Shown piece after piece: positions 1 through 7,646 of a DNA stretch of 64,000 bases (the first letter of the stretch is position 1; the number at the start of each line of letters is the position of its first letter). The DNA lies in assembly GCA_016794465.1 (NCBI GenBank), contig JAEUKA010000056.1, positions 122,424 to 186,423 on the forward strand. Reading direction: 5' to 3'. The notes below the pieces were generated by a model. That model did no database searches. It had not been told where the DNA came from and saw only the letters and a program-made list of their open reading frames with translations. Both the position numbers and the translations under genes were made by a program. This DNA is from Myxococcales bacterium. Its GTDB lineage: Bacteria; Myxococcota_A; Polyangia; Palsa-1104; JAEUJZ01.

Positions 1-544
1 AGCGGTCACAATCCATCGCGCAGCCGTCACACATGCCGCTCTGATCTCATCGGATTTTCAGGGATTGGCTCGTTGGATGATGTTGCTCGCGTGACGCCTT
101 CGTGACTGCTGAGCGAACGCGAACGCCGGCATGGCCGGGATTGGTCGCATTGGTTGGTGCGGCAACAATGGCAGCAACAAGCCCAGCAACAAGCCCAGAT
201 CGCGCCAGTCGTGCCCGTCCGTTGTTGCTCCGCTGGATTGGTTGGATTGTTGCTACCAACAAGCCGACGCTCGCTCTCCGACGGGAGGATTGCTTGGTCG
301 GGATGTTGGTATTGGTGGGTCAGCCATCAATCCGAGTAACGAGGGGTGCCGCGATTGTTGGTCGTTCGCAAGGTTGAACAATGACCAATCCCGCAGCGGC
401 CCGGCCATGCGTTGCGGGTTGGCAACGGCGCCGTAGTCGAGTCAGCGCGGGCAACCGGCTGGCGATTGCGAGCCGTAGCAAGCCTGGGACATCTTGACTT
501 GCTGTCGTCGCAGCTCTCGGCACTGCGCGTGGTCTGCGCGACGA

Positions 545-600
545 TTGGCGTCACGGTTGGCGCCACGGTTGGCGTCACGGTTGGCGTCACGGTTGGCGTT
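545..600. repeat. 12-base tandem repeat, about 4.7 copies
   Basis: The unit ttggcgtcacgg occurs four times in a row (545-592), one copy with a single change (cgcc for cgtc), then a partial fifth copy to 600. The unit length is a multiple of three, so every frame across it reads as a four-residue repeat. That explains the long spurious open frames on both strands. No function can be assigned. Confidence 0.9.
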
Positions 601-1075
601 GCGGCAGACAGCGACATCATGATCGTGCAACTGGTAGGCCGAGCGCGTCGCTACTCCCCGGCAAGTCCGCCCACATCTACTGCACCTCCCCCGACATGCT
701 CGAGCGTGTCGCCAAGCCGCCCTTGAACGGCTGAACCAACCGACGTTCTAAGCCGAACCAGCGTCCCCCGTGGCTCAAGCTGCGCCAAACCTGCGCCATT
801 CTGCGCCAGCGCGTGCGCCAAGTGACTCCGAGGACTTGCAAGGCTCTGCAAGCGCCTCCTGCACTCGGGATGGGGTGTCAACGTCACGAGCCCGGCCCCG
901 CCATCGCCGCCCGACCATGGGCCGCTTCCGCGATTCCATACGCTGACCGGATGGCTGGGCGCGGCATGTCACCTTTGCGCTGACTGAAGACACTTTCCAC
1001 ACAGCTACCGAGACATTACACATGATGGATAGGAGGCCAAACGGGGATTAAATGACTAGATACCATTTGATCGTC

Positions 1076-1370
1076 ATTTGATTTTCAAATCCAACCTTTC
1101 GTAACGCTTGGGCATTCATTTGTTTTGGCGATTCTGGGAAGGGCGTCTAACTTCTCTATTTTTTACAATGGAGTCGTTTGGTTCACGCTGACTTATGCAA
1201 TGAAATCAAATTTCTCGACGTGCTGTGACCTAATGTCTCAATCTGTCTGATTTGATTGTCCATGGATTGTCTTGGGTTAACTTGATTCTTACGATTCTGA
1301 GAAGATAGCTGCCGTATGGAAGTCTAGGGATATCGAAGCTTTAGCCACCATGGGGATTTGAAAATCAAAT
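1076..1370. repeat. AT-rich segment bounded by a 17-base inverted repeat
   Basis: The sequence atttgattttcaaatcc at 1076-1092 is the exact reverse complement of 1354-1370. Each arm is itself nearly palindromic (atttga, three bases, tcaaat). The intervening ~260 bases are much richer in A+T than the flanks and hold no open frame of useful length. More copies of the ATTTGA/TCAAAT core occur inside (near 1066, 1205 and 1247). This could be a small non-autonomous element with terminal inverted repeats, or a cluster of palindromic protein-binding sites. No target-site duplication was obvious. Confidence 0.55.
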
Positions 1371-1598
1371 CAAAGCGTAGGCGGATCAAGAGCATACGAA
1401 GCGATGTGAACCAAACTACCGCCAGCGCCCCAAAAACCGAGCTGGGCGCGGCTGAATCCACGGCCTTGCCAAAACTCGGTCACGGCCAAGGAACGGGGCA
1501 GCAAGTTGCCGTGGGGAGCGAAGGCCGGGTGCGACAAGGGAAGACCACTGCTTGCGTCCTGCTTGCATGCCGCCATCCCGCTCGTCGGTGTACCTTCC

Positions 1599-2240
1599 TC
1601 ACTGCTTCTGCAAGAGCATCAGCGCCAGGGTCTTTTTGCCGTCGGGGCCGTAGTCGATTCGCTCGATGGTCTTCCAGCCTAGCTCGGCGAGGCTGTCACT
1701 GAGCAGCTTCGGGTCGTAGCGACGGACTCGCCACATGAGGAAGCGGCGATCGGGTCTGCCGTCGCGCATCTTGACGCGGGCGATGGCGTCGAAGCCGTAG
1801 CTGCCGGGAACGCCACCGGGTGGGGCCAGCTCCCAGCGCAGCTCGATGTCCTCGGCACCTTGGCAGTAGCGACGAATCGGCCCGCTCAGCCAGTTCACAT
1901 GCGTGGGTCGTAGCTTGCCGTTGCCGATGGGGTCCATTTTGAGGATCTTCTGTCGCTCGCTGGCCGGGGCACGCGCACTCTGGAGGTCGAACAGGAACAG
2001 CTCGTCCGGCTCGCAGCAGCTCAGCGTGTCGCGGAAGAAGCGCAGCTCGTCACTCAGGTTGAGCAGCGTGCCACCGAGCATCGCAAACAGCCTCGACCGG
2101 CCTCGCAGCGGATTGACCATCATTGGCAGCTTCGGCAAGTCGAGGAAGCTGCCGTGGATGGTGTAGGTGCGGATGTCCGGCAGCGTCTCGCAACAGTGAC
2201 GATAGGCCGCATTTAGAAGGGAGTGGCTCACGTCGAGCAA
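1599..2240 (-). pseudogene. 5'-truncated EgtD-like SAM-dependent methyltransferase
   Basis: The 213 residues match the C-terminal two thirds of the EgtD-like (Methyltransf_33) family, whose best-known member trimethylates histidine for ergothioneine synthesis. The fragment opens at the end of the Rossmann core (LLDVSHSLLNAAYRHC, where the family has a strand ending in DVS), then has a GSF motif and LFAMLGGTLLNLSDELRFF, equivalent to the family's GSTIGN-containing segment. The SAM-binding glycine motif and ~120 N-terminal residues are missing. The frame upstream closes at a stop at 2280-2282, only 13 codons beyond the TTG at 2240, and that DNA is occupied by the oppositely oriented KGG gene. 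Probably a non-functional remnant. The alternative is a divergent short methyltransferase starting at TTG, which would lack its cofactor site. Confidence 0.7.
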
Positions 2241-2510
2241 GAACAGCGACGAGGCTTCTCGGTGATGGACCCTGACAAGCTACGTGTGGTCTGTGCTCGC
2301 GGCGGACAGACAGCCCACGCGCTAGGCCGAGCACACCGCTTCAGCGCCGAGAAAGCCTCGCAAGCCGGAAAGAAGGGCGGAGCGACGGTAAGTGCAGATC
2401 GCTCCCACATGGCCGAGATCGGCAGCCGAGGCGGCAAAGCCAAGAAGGGCTACCGAGAGCGCCAAGCCGTACGATGCCAGGCCAAGGCAGAGCAAGCACC
2501 GAGCGCTTGA
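2223..2510 (+). CDS. KGG-repeat (YciG/GsiB-like) stress protein
   Basis: This 95-residue, very hydrophilic protein carries the repeated glycine motif of the bacterial stress-induced KGG family. RGFSVMDPDK begins the first repeat, followed by ARGGQTAH, then AGKKGGATVSADRSHMAEIGSRGG. Homologues are small hydrophilin-like proteins induced by general stress, of unclear biochemical role and presumably cytoplasmic. The GTG at 2223 was chosen because it is the first in-frame start. Family similarity begins only around residue 10, so a start at the GTG or ATG inside RGFSVMD is possible. Its 5' end overlaps the truncated methyltransferase on the other strand. The last ~15 residues (RQAVRCQAKAEQAPSA) do not look family-like. 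Confidence 0.65.
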   Translation: MAHVEQEQRRGFSVMDPDKLRVVCARGGQTAHALGRAHRFSAEKASQAGKKGGATVSADRSHMAEIGSRGGKAKKGYRERQAVRCQAKAEQAPSA

Positions 2511-3092
2511 TACCGATCGGCATGCCGATCGCCAAGCACCGATCGCCTCGCCCGTCCGATTGCGCGCTACGTTCCCAGGACATCGCAGCCCTGGCTCGAC
2601 TGCCGAACCAACCACGCAGATCGCTACTTGACCCACATCCCCCGCTGCGGTACGCAGATCGTCGTAACGGCGCAAACCAGCCGTGAGACGAAACGGATCG
2701 GCTTGCGCCAGAAATACAGGTTTGGGAACTGGTTCGGCATCTAGGATTCAGTAGAGCAGCGGCCAACCGTCGCCTCGTGATCACCGAAACTTTCTCAATG
2801 TACGGACCATTGCTTCGCTGCCGACGACGATAAAAATTTTTTCATTGACTGTCGCCGAGCTGCGAAAGAAGGGAACGCTCGGAGGCTCAAGGCCGAACCG
2901 TCATCTTGGCCTCGTGATCCCAAGGCATCGGCCCACTGGCTCGACCAGCAAGTTAACTGCAAACCCAGCCGCGCTGATGTCGCTCGACACCCAGAGCACG
3001 AACTATGCGAATCATGTGCGCGGCTTGGGCGGGGCCAGATCAGATCGCTGTGAACAAGAGGACGCATCAGGGAGGAAACCTCCAGCAAGACG
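2511..3092. other. gap without a recognisable gene
   Basis: Open frames on both strands here (for example 2795-3115 minus and 2845-3129 plus) have translations with no domain or motif I recognise, and most of the stretch near 2510-2700 only mirrors the KGG composition. The minus frame just left of 3115 may be a frameshifted continuation of the remnant described at 3093-3293. Confidence 0.4.
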
Positions 3093-3293
3093 TCATTTAT
3101 GCATTGACCCCCCAAAAAAAGTAAGGTAGTCGTCTCTGACGAGATGGTATGGTAGCTGTAGTTTCCAACTAGAGTCTAAAAAACGTCCATCGAAATAGAT
3201 GCCTTTACCCCGCTCCGTAGTCCAACTGAATGGGAAGGAGTCGTCACGAGGAATACTGTTCAGCCTCCAGTAGTCTGAACCCGTTAGCAGAGC
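3093..3293 (-). pseudogene. remnant of an unidentified coding sequence
   Basis: This minus-strand frame encodes 66 residues of protein-like composition rich in aromatic and acidic residues, for example SDYWRLNSIPRDDSFPF and LQLPYHLVRDDYLTFFGG. It starts directly after a stop at 3294-3296 and has no ATG, GTG or TTG near its beginning, so it looks like an internal or C-terminal piece of a larger gene. Near its end is a run of seven T followed by six G (minus strand). A slip there would connect DYLTFFGG to the frame continuing toward 2795 (GGQCINDVLLEVSS). I cannot name the family. Confidence 0.35.
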
Positions 3294-3451
3294 TCAGCGG
3301 ATGTTAGCGGTTCGACTCTGCCTGTCTAGAACATCAGCAAAGCACAGTAGCCAGTTCTGAGAAAAAACAGTGCTGTTTGTCATATGTACTGAAATGGCTA
3401 ACATCGGCTGTGTCTGGTGTTTGAAGACAAGGTGAATGCTCCTAAGACAAG

Positions 3452-3457
3452 AAGGAG
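3452..3457 (+). promoter_or_regulatory. ribosome binding site of the Hint gene
   Basis: aaggag lies eight bases before the ATG at 3466 (aaggagagtgagccatg). It fixes the start and shows that the operon is set up for efficient translation. Confidence 0.7.
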
Positions 3458-3465
3458 AGTGAGCC

Positions 3466-4191
3466 ATGAGAGTCCGAAATTGGTTGGCAGCGCTTGTGTG
3501 TTTGTTTGCCGTTGCTGTTAGCAATGCCGCATCTGCGCAAGAATCGTGTCCACAGGGTCATTGTAGCCGAGTGGCGGCAGCGTTAAACAATTTCTGCATT
3601 GCGAACGGGATGGCAGGAAGACCATTTCTGGTCTTCGGCCCGAACGGTGAAATGTGCTACTGCCCATGTAGCTGCGTAACGAGCAAGACGCTCATCTCCT
3701 ACGCGGATGGCCGTAGGGCAGCGATTGGTACTAGCACTGTTGGTAACTTGGTCGCCAATCCCTTCGCAGAGGAAGGCTATGGCTCTGTAGACGTTCGGCT
3801 TATGAGCCAGGTTGAGAAAGCGACAGTTCTCCGCATTACGTTCTCAAATAGCGCAACGATTGTCGCGAGTGTAAATCATCCGTTTGTACTGCCTGATGAA
3901 ACGGTGTCTTCGGCAGACAAACTCCGTGTCGGTGAGGCTGTTTTAGACGCCAACCTCCGTCCCGTGCGCATTACGCGCATCGAGAAGATTCAGGATTTTT
4001 CGGGAGAACTGCACAACCTCATCACCGAGCGCAAGTCGACGGCAGCGCAGGATCACGTAGTCGTCACGAACGGGATCCTATCCGGCGATTGGCTCATGCA
4101 GGCCAACAACGATCAAGTCGAACAGAGCATCTCCCTTCGCACTGGCTCGCTGGTTCTCTTCGACGGGAGTTCGATTCATGATGCGCGCTAG
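3466..4191 (+). CDS. secreted Cys-rich protein with a Hint-like domain
   Basis: The 241-residue product has a Sec signal peptide (residues 1-24, ending NAASA) and a Cys-rich segment with C28, C33, C44 and then C64, C66, C68 and C70. From C70 on it resembles a Hedgehog/intein (Hint) domain. CVTSKTLISYADG matches the first block with its nucleophilic Cys. ITFSNSATIVASVNHPF (about 124-140) matches the TxxH block with Ser for Thr and H138. A LRVGEAVL step and FSGELHNLIT follow. Near the C-terminal block it reads DHVVVTNGILSGDWL (196-210), where a cleaving intein would have a terminal His-Asn. Hint domains catalyse self-splicing or autoproteolysis, or act in toxin release; whether this one is active is open. 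Its stop overlaps the start of the protease gene that follows, so the two are probably made together and exported. Confidence 0.65.
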   Translation: MRVRNWLAALVCLFAVAVSNAASAQESCPQGHCSRVAAALNNFCIANGMAGRPFLVFGPNGEMCYCPCSCVTSKTLISYADGRRAAIGTSTVGNLVANPFAEEGYGSVDVRLMSQVEKATVLRITFSNSATIVASVNHPFVLPDETVSSADKLRVGEAVLDANLRPVRITRIEKIQDFSGELHNLITERKSTAAQDHVVVTNGILSGDWLMQANNDQVEQSISLRTGSLVLFDGSSIHDAR

Positions 4192-4921
4192 CCTTCTACC
4201 GAAGGTGGCCCTGGGGTTGGCTCTCTGCGCGGTTCCTGCGGTCGATGCTGTCGCAGCCGATACTAGTCGCTACCCTTACGAGAACGCGGCTTTTTCAGGC
4301 GAACTGCTGGGAGCGTACATTGGCTCACACCTGGGTTTCCTGGTCACCAGTCTTCAGATCCGGCTCGATCCGACGTTTTCGAGCGAGCAGAAGGGTTTGA
4401 TCGGCCGCTCAATGCGCATCTTGGTCGAGCGCGCGCTGCAATCAAATGTGCTTGACTGCGCGTTCAAGAATTCGACCAAGGACTTGCCGAGTTCTAAGGC
4501 CAACTTCGAGGTGCAACTCTATAATGCACTGAGCCCTTCGTACATTTCGGGGCTACCGTTGCCTTCGTTTGGCTTCATTGCCCGCTACCACGACGACCCA
4601 GGGACCGTTGGACTGGGGTATTTAAGCCTCTACCACGACCGAGACAAACCGCTGCCTGGTTACGACCACCGGCACTATCTCCATGTAGCGCTGAACTCTG
4701 ACCACATGGGGTCCAGCTCTACGTATTACTACCGTGATGACGCAGAGTACTGGGCCGGCGTCATCGCGCACGAGTTTCTGCACAACCTGGGCTACAATCA
4801 CCCCACGGGCTATACAGGTTCCTTTATTAAGGAATATGGGAACTGCCTGGCAGGAAATGGCCGAGCCCGAATGGAGATCTGGGGGACGCTCCAAGATGAG
4901 GTCATAGAGAAAGATTATTGA
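4178..4921 (+). CDS. secreted metzincin-type zinc metalloprotease
   Basis: The 247-residue protein has a signal peptide (about 1-26, ending DAVAA) and the motif HEFLHNLGYNHP at 198-209. This is the extended HExxHxxGxxH zinc site of metzincins: three His ligands plus the catalytic Glu. A Met lies 24 residues later (ARMEIWG, 232) and could form the Met-turn. Two Cys in the mature part (C94, C223) could pair. The rest matches no peptidase family I can name, so it is a divergent metzincin. Two consecutive ATG codons (4178, 4181) overlap the 3' end of the Hint gene by 14 bases and sit behind gggag at 4164-4168, so translational coupling is likely. Substrate unknown; the Hint protein is an obvious candidate partner. 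Confidence 0.75.
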   Translation: MMRASLLPKVALGLALCAVPAVDAVAADTSRYPYENAAFSGELLGAYIGSHLGFLVTSLQIRLDPTFSSEQKGLIGRSMRILVERALQSNVLDCAFKNSTKDLPSSKANFEVQLYNALSPSYISGLPLPSFGFIARYHDDPGTVGLGYLSLYHDRDKPLPGYDHRHYLHVALNSDHMGSSSTYYYRDDAEYWAGVIAHEFLHNLGYNHPTGYTGSFIKEYGNCLAGNGRARMEIWGTLQDEVIEKDY

Positions 4922-4936
4922 CCAGGGTCATGAACA

Positions 4937-5010
4937 CATGGCTAGCCGCCACTGATTTCCTTTCAAACCATGCCCTGCATGGTTTGTTGGTTCGGTGGCG
5001 GTTAGCCATG
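4937..5010 (+). repeat. nested inverted repeat between protease and membrane-protein genes
   Basis: The arms catggctagccgccac (4937-4952) and gtggcggttagccatg (4995-5010) are complementary with one mismatch that would be G-U in RNA. Inside lies a second perfect 9-base stem (4965-4973 with 4977-4985) with a 3-base loop. As RNA this folds into a long two-stage hairpin 15 bases after the protease stop. It has no T-run, so it is not a standard terminator. It could attenuate transcription, protect the upstream message, or be a small repeated palindromic element. Confidence 0.75.
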
Positions 5011-5061
5011 CGGAGTGCGTTATAGTGTTTGGAGAGTATGGACGACTTAAAGTCCTGCGAA

Positions 5062-5067
5062 TGGAGG
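5062..5067 (+). promoter_or_regulatory. ribosome binding site deciding the start at 5074
   Basis: ggaggt precedes the ATG at 5074 by about six bases (ggaggtctgcgatg). It selects this start over the in-frame upstream codons at 5029 and 5038, which would add 15 residues in front of the membrane segment. Confidence 0.7.
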
Positions 5068-5073
5068 TCTGCG

Positions 5074-5778
5074 ATGAAGCAGGTACGTTGGCTCATTTTC
5101 ATTCTTCTGGCAATTATGGCAGCCGGAGTTTTTATGTTAGCGAGACGCTCTTTCTCCTCTAATGAGAGGTATTTATTGCCCGAGAATGGCGCAAGTAATT
5201 TCATTGGAATGGCGGCAACATCGGTGCCGGTACCACCGCTCGAAACCAAGCGGATGCCTGAAGTGCCTGCGCCCAGCACTGCTGCCCCATCAGGGGGGGC
5301 CATTTTCGATAGTCCCACCGCGCGAGACGGATTTCAGGCTAGCATGAAGCGCATTACAGGAGCGCTGAGTGCATCCCAGTCGCAAGAATGGTTTGCTGCA
5401 CTGGGGGTCGATACGGAAGTGAACAAAACTCGCGCACTGCAACTCTCTATGACTGCGTACTCACCAGGTCGAGAGAGAGAAGAGGTACGGCAGAAAGTCC
5501 TTGCTCAGTACTTCTTGAAATACAGTGCGAGATTCGGTAACAAGGAATGTCTCGACGCGCTATCAGCTAATATGGCCCTGGTCCGCTCAAATGCAGCCGC
5601 CAAAGAACTCGAACGTATCTATGCATTGGATGTACTGGTCTTGGCAAAAATATGTGCGCGAAAGGACTTCGCTTCTGTGGACCTTCTCGCACAGAAGGAA
5701 GATAATTCGCTCGTGCGTGCTCAACTGCTCGCTGCACTGGAATCCATCAATGAGGAAAAGCAGAGTCCAACGCTGTAA
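5074..5778 (+). CDS. single-pass membrane protein of unknown function
   Basis: I do not recognise this 234-residue protein. It begins MKQVRWLIFILLAIMAAG, a hydrophobic segment preceded by basic residues, so it is probably anchored in the inner membrane with the rest in the periplasm. A Pro/Ser-rich linker follows (about residues 40-80), then an acidic, mostly helical region of ~150 residues with Leu/Ala spacing like short helical repeats (RSNAAAKELERIYALDVLVL). There are two Cys late in the protein (KECLDAL, AKICARK). It is the third gene in the same orientation after the Hint protein and metzincin, separated by the nested hairpin, and may form one transcription unit with them. A secretion, immunity or regulatory role is possible but unsupported. 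Confidence 0.6.
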   Translation: MKQVRWLIFILLAIMAAGVFMLARRSFSSNERYLLPENGASNFIGMAATSVPVPPLETKRMPEVPAPSTAAPSGGAIFDSPTARDGFQASMKRITGALSASQSQEWFAALGVDTEVNKTRALQLSMTAYSPGREREEVRQKVLAQYFLKYSARFGNKECLDALSANMALVRSNAAAKELERIYALDVLVLAKICARKDFASVDLLAQKEDNSLVRAQLLAALESINEEKQSPTL

Positions 5779-6383
5779 ATAGCGGACAATCGAGGATGGT
5801 CAATTCTAGTTTTGATCCAATCACCCGACCATTGAACCGATGCGAGAGACGGCGATCGTCAGCCGCTGCCGCCGGAAATGGATCGTACGGTACCCCTCGC
5901 GCACCGTTGTACTAAGACGGTGCTTGCATTTTTCTGCGTAGGTGCTAGCGGTGCGTGAGTCTGACGCTGGCTGGCTGCCGTGGGGCGACCGAACCGAGAC
6001 GCCATCGTCACCCGCCCGCCCAACCAAAGCGTTGTTTCCCAAACGTCGGAGCGGTCCAAACGTCGCGCTATCCACGGCCCGCGTTCCGCTCGATTCGTGA
6101 CGCCTACCGATCAAGCATGCCGGCTTGTCAATAGAAATCTGTCCCTCATTGTGTCCCACACGCCAGCCCCCTTGTGCCGCCCCGCCTTGCTTTGAACGAC
6201 ACCAGATCGCATGCGCTCCAAGCTGAACACCGCCCCCCGATCAACTTCCATTTCATGTCAAGTTCCGCACTGTAGCGAGCTTGCCGGAATGTAATCAGAC
6301 ACACTGATATTTTCCGACATCTGTCAACAAATACCAGCCCTTTACCACCCCGTAATATACAATTTCTCGACGGGGATGTAAGT
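5779..6383. other. intergenic stretch up to a truncated kinase
   Basis: No gene is recognised in these ~600 bases. Minus-strand frames at 5821-6159 give Arg/Ser-rich translations without motifs. The last 150 bases (about 6235-6385) are AT-richer than the kinase DNA that follows. The DNA immediately before 6393 carries no kinase N-lobe in any frame I checked, so the right end of this stretch is probably the junction of a rearrangement. Confidence 0.5.
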
Positions 6384-7646
6384 TTGTGTTTGACAGATCT
6401 CAAGCCGGATAACGTGATCATCGTGCCGGACTCCGAGGCTCCGGGTGGGGAGCGCGCCAAAGTGCTCGACTTTGGCATTGCCAAGATCACCGCCGATCAG
6501 CAGTCGACGGGCCTGACCCAGATGGGCGAGGTCATGGGCACGCCGCGCTATATGTCGCCGGAGCAGTGCAAAGGCTCGGGGCAGGTCGACGCCAAGACCG
6601 ATGTCTACGCGCTCGGGATCATCCTCTTTATCATGCTGACCGGGAAGCCGCCGTTCGACGCTGAAGGCACCGGCGCGCTGATGGCGATGCACATCTACCA
6701 CGAGCCGCCGAAGCTGCGTGAGGTCGAGCCCAAGGTCCCGCCCAAGGTCGAGGAGCTGGTGCTGCAGATGCTCGCCAAGAAGGCCGACGAGCGACCCTCG
6801 ATGGCTGATGTGGTGGCGCGACTCGGACAGCTTGGTGGTCAGAGCCTGGCGACGGGAGCGATGCCGATCCTGCGACTGCAAGACATTCAGCAGGCGGCGA
6901 TGCAGATGGGTCAGATGGGTCAGATGGGTCAGCAGATGCAGTCGGGTGGCTACCCGATGCTGCAGATGCAAGCGGCGATGATGCAGCAGGGTGGTTACCC
7001 CGGAATGCAGCAGGGCATGCAGGGCCAGCAAGGCATGCAGCAAGGCATGCAGCAGGGCTATCCGCAGGGTCATCCGGGGCAGAGCGGGCCGCACGGCGGT
7101 CAGGTCATAAACCCAGCCCCTGCCGAGGCGACTGGGCCCAATACCTCGTCACGTCCGTCGCTGCTCGGAGTGGGACAGACGCACGATCCGACGAAGATGG
7201 GCGGGGCTCGCTCGGGGTTCAAGCGGCTGCTCATTCCGGTGACGATGGCGACCGTGCTGTCGGTGGTGGGAATCGTGTTCGTGCTGCGAACTGGCAACAG
7301 CGATCCGCCGCCGGCCCGCATCACCAAGCCGGCAGCGCCGAAGCAGATCGTGTGGGACATCAAGACCGATCCGCCGGGAGTGCAGGTGATTCGGACCTCC
7401 GACGACTCAGTGCTTGGGCAGACGCCGTGGCGATCGGAGCAGCCTCCGACGGGCGGCAAGGTCGGCGTGATCCTCCGCTTGACGGGGTATCAGGACAAGA
7501 CGGTGGTGCTCGAAAAGGATCAGGACTTCAGCCAGGAGATCAAGCTGGAGGCCGTGCCGCAGCCACCGCCGAAGCCGGTCAAGATCAAGAAGCCGCCGAA
7601 GAAGAAAAAGGAAGAAGCGGTCGACGAGTTCGCCCCCGTCAAGTAG
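6384..7646 (+). pseudogene. 5'-truncated Ser/Thr protein kinase with PEGA-like domain
   Basis: The frame opens inside the catalytic loop of an eukaryote-type (Hanks) kinase: CLTDLKPDN stands where HRDLKPDN is expected. It continues through KVLDFGIAK (DFG), the activation segment MGTPRYMSPEQC, DVYALGIILFIMLTG and the rest of the C-lobe to about residue 160. A Gln/Met/Gly-rich linker with MGQ repeats (~173-240), one transmembrane helix (LLIPVTMATVLSVVGIVFVL, ~275-295) and a periplasmic PEGA-like domain (WDIKTDPPGVQVI) ending in Lys/Pro-rich sequence follow. The glycine loop, the VAIK lysine and the HR of HRD are absent, so it cannot be an active kinase as it stands. The frame upstream is open to 6276 but has no kinase similarity. 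Only TTG codons are available as starts (6384, 6390). Confidence 0.8.

Larger units (their letters stand above)
1..1598. other. gene-poor stretch, no supported coding sequence
   Basis: I see no convincing gene here. Several overlapping open frames cover 47-890 on both strands, but their translations are low-complexity, rich in Arg/Ser/Pro, and match no family I recognise. The stretch holds a 12-base tandem repeat (545-600) and an AT-rich patch of about 340 bases (1020-1370) bounded by an inverted repeat. It could be degenerate DNA, mobile-element debris or a regulatory region. The contrast with the dense coding after 6.4 kb is clear. Confidence 0.5.

Noticed and set aside
545..600. possible CRISPR or protein-coding repeat
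   Set aside because: Units of 12 bases without spacers; no frame across it has other protein-like features.
3466..4191. classic toxin-immunity cassette
   Set aside because: The Hint protein lacks a C-terminal toxin module and the following gene is a protease with its own signal peptide, so the usual polymorphic-toxin layout does not fit.
6342..7094. 250-codon minus-strand frame rich in His/Leu
   Set aside because: It mirrors the Gln/Met-rich linker of the kinase fragment; the HALLHALL pattern comes from those repeats.
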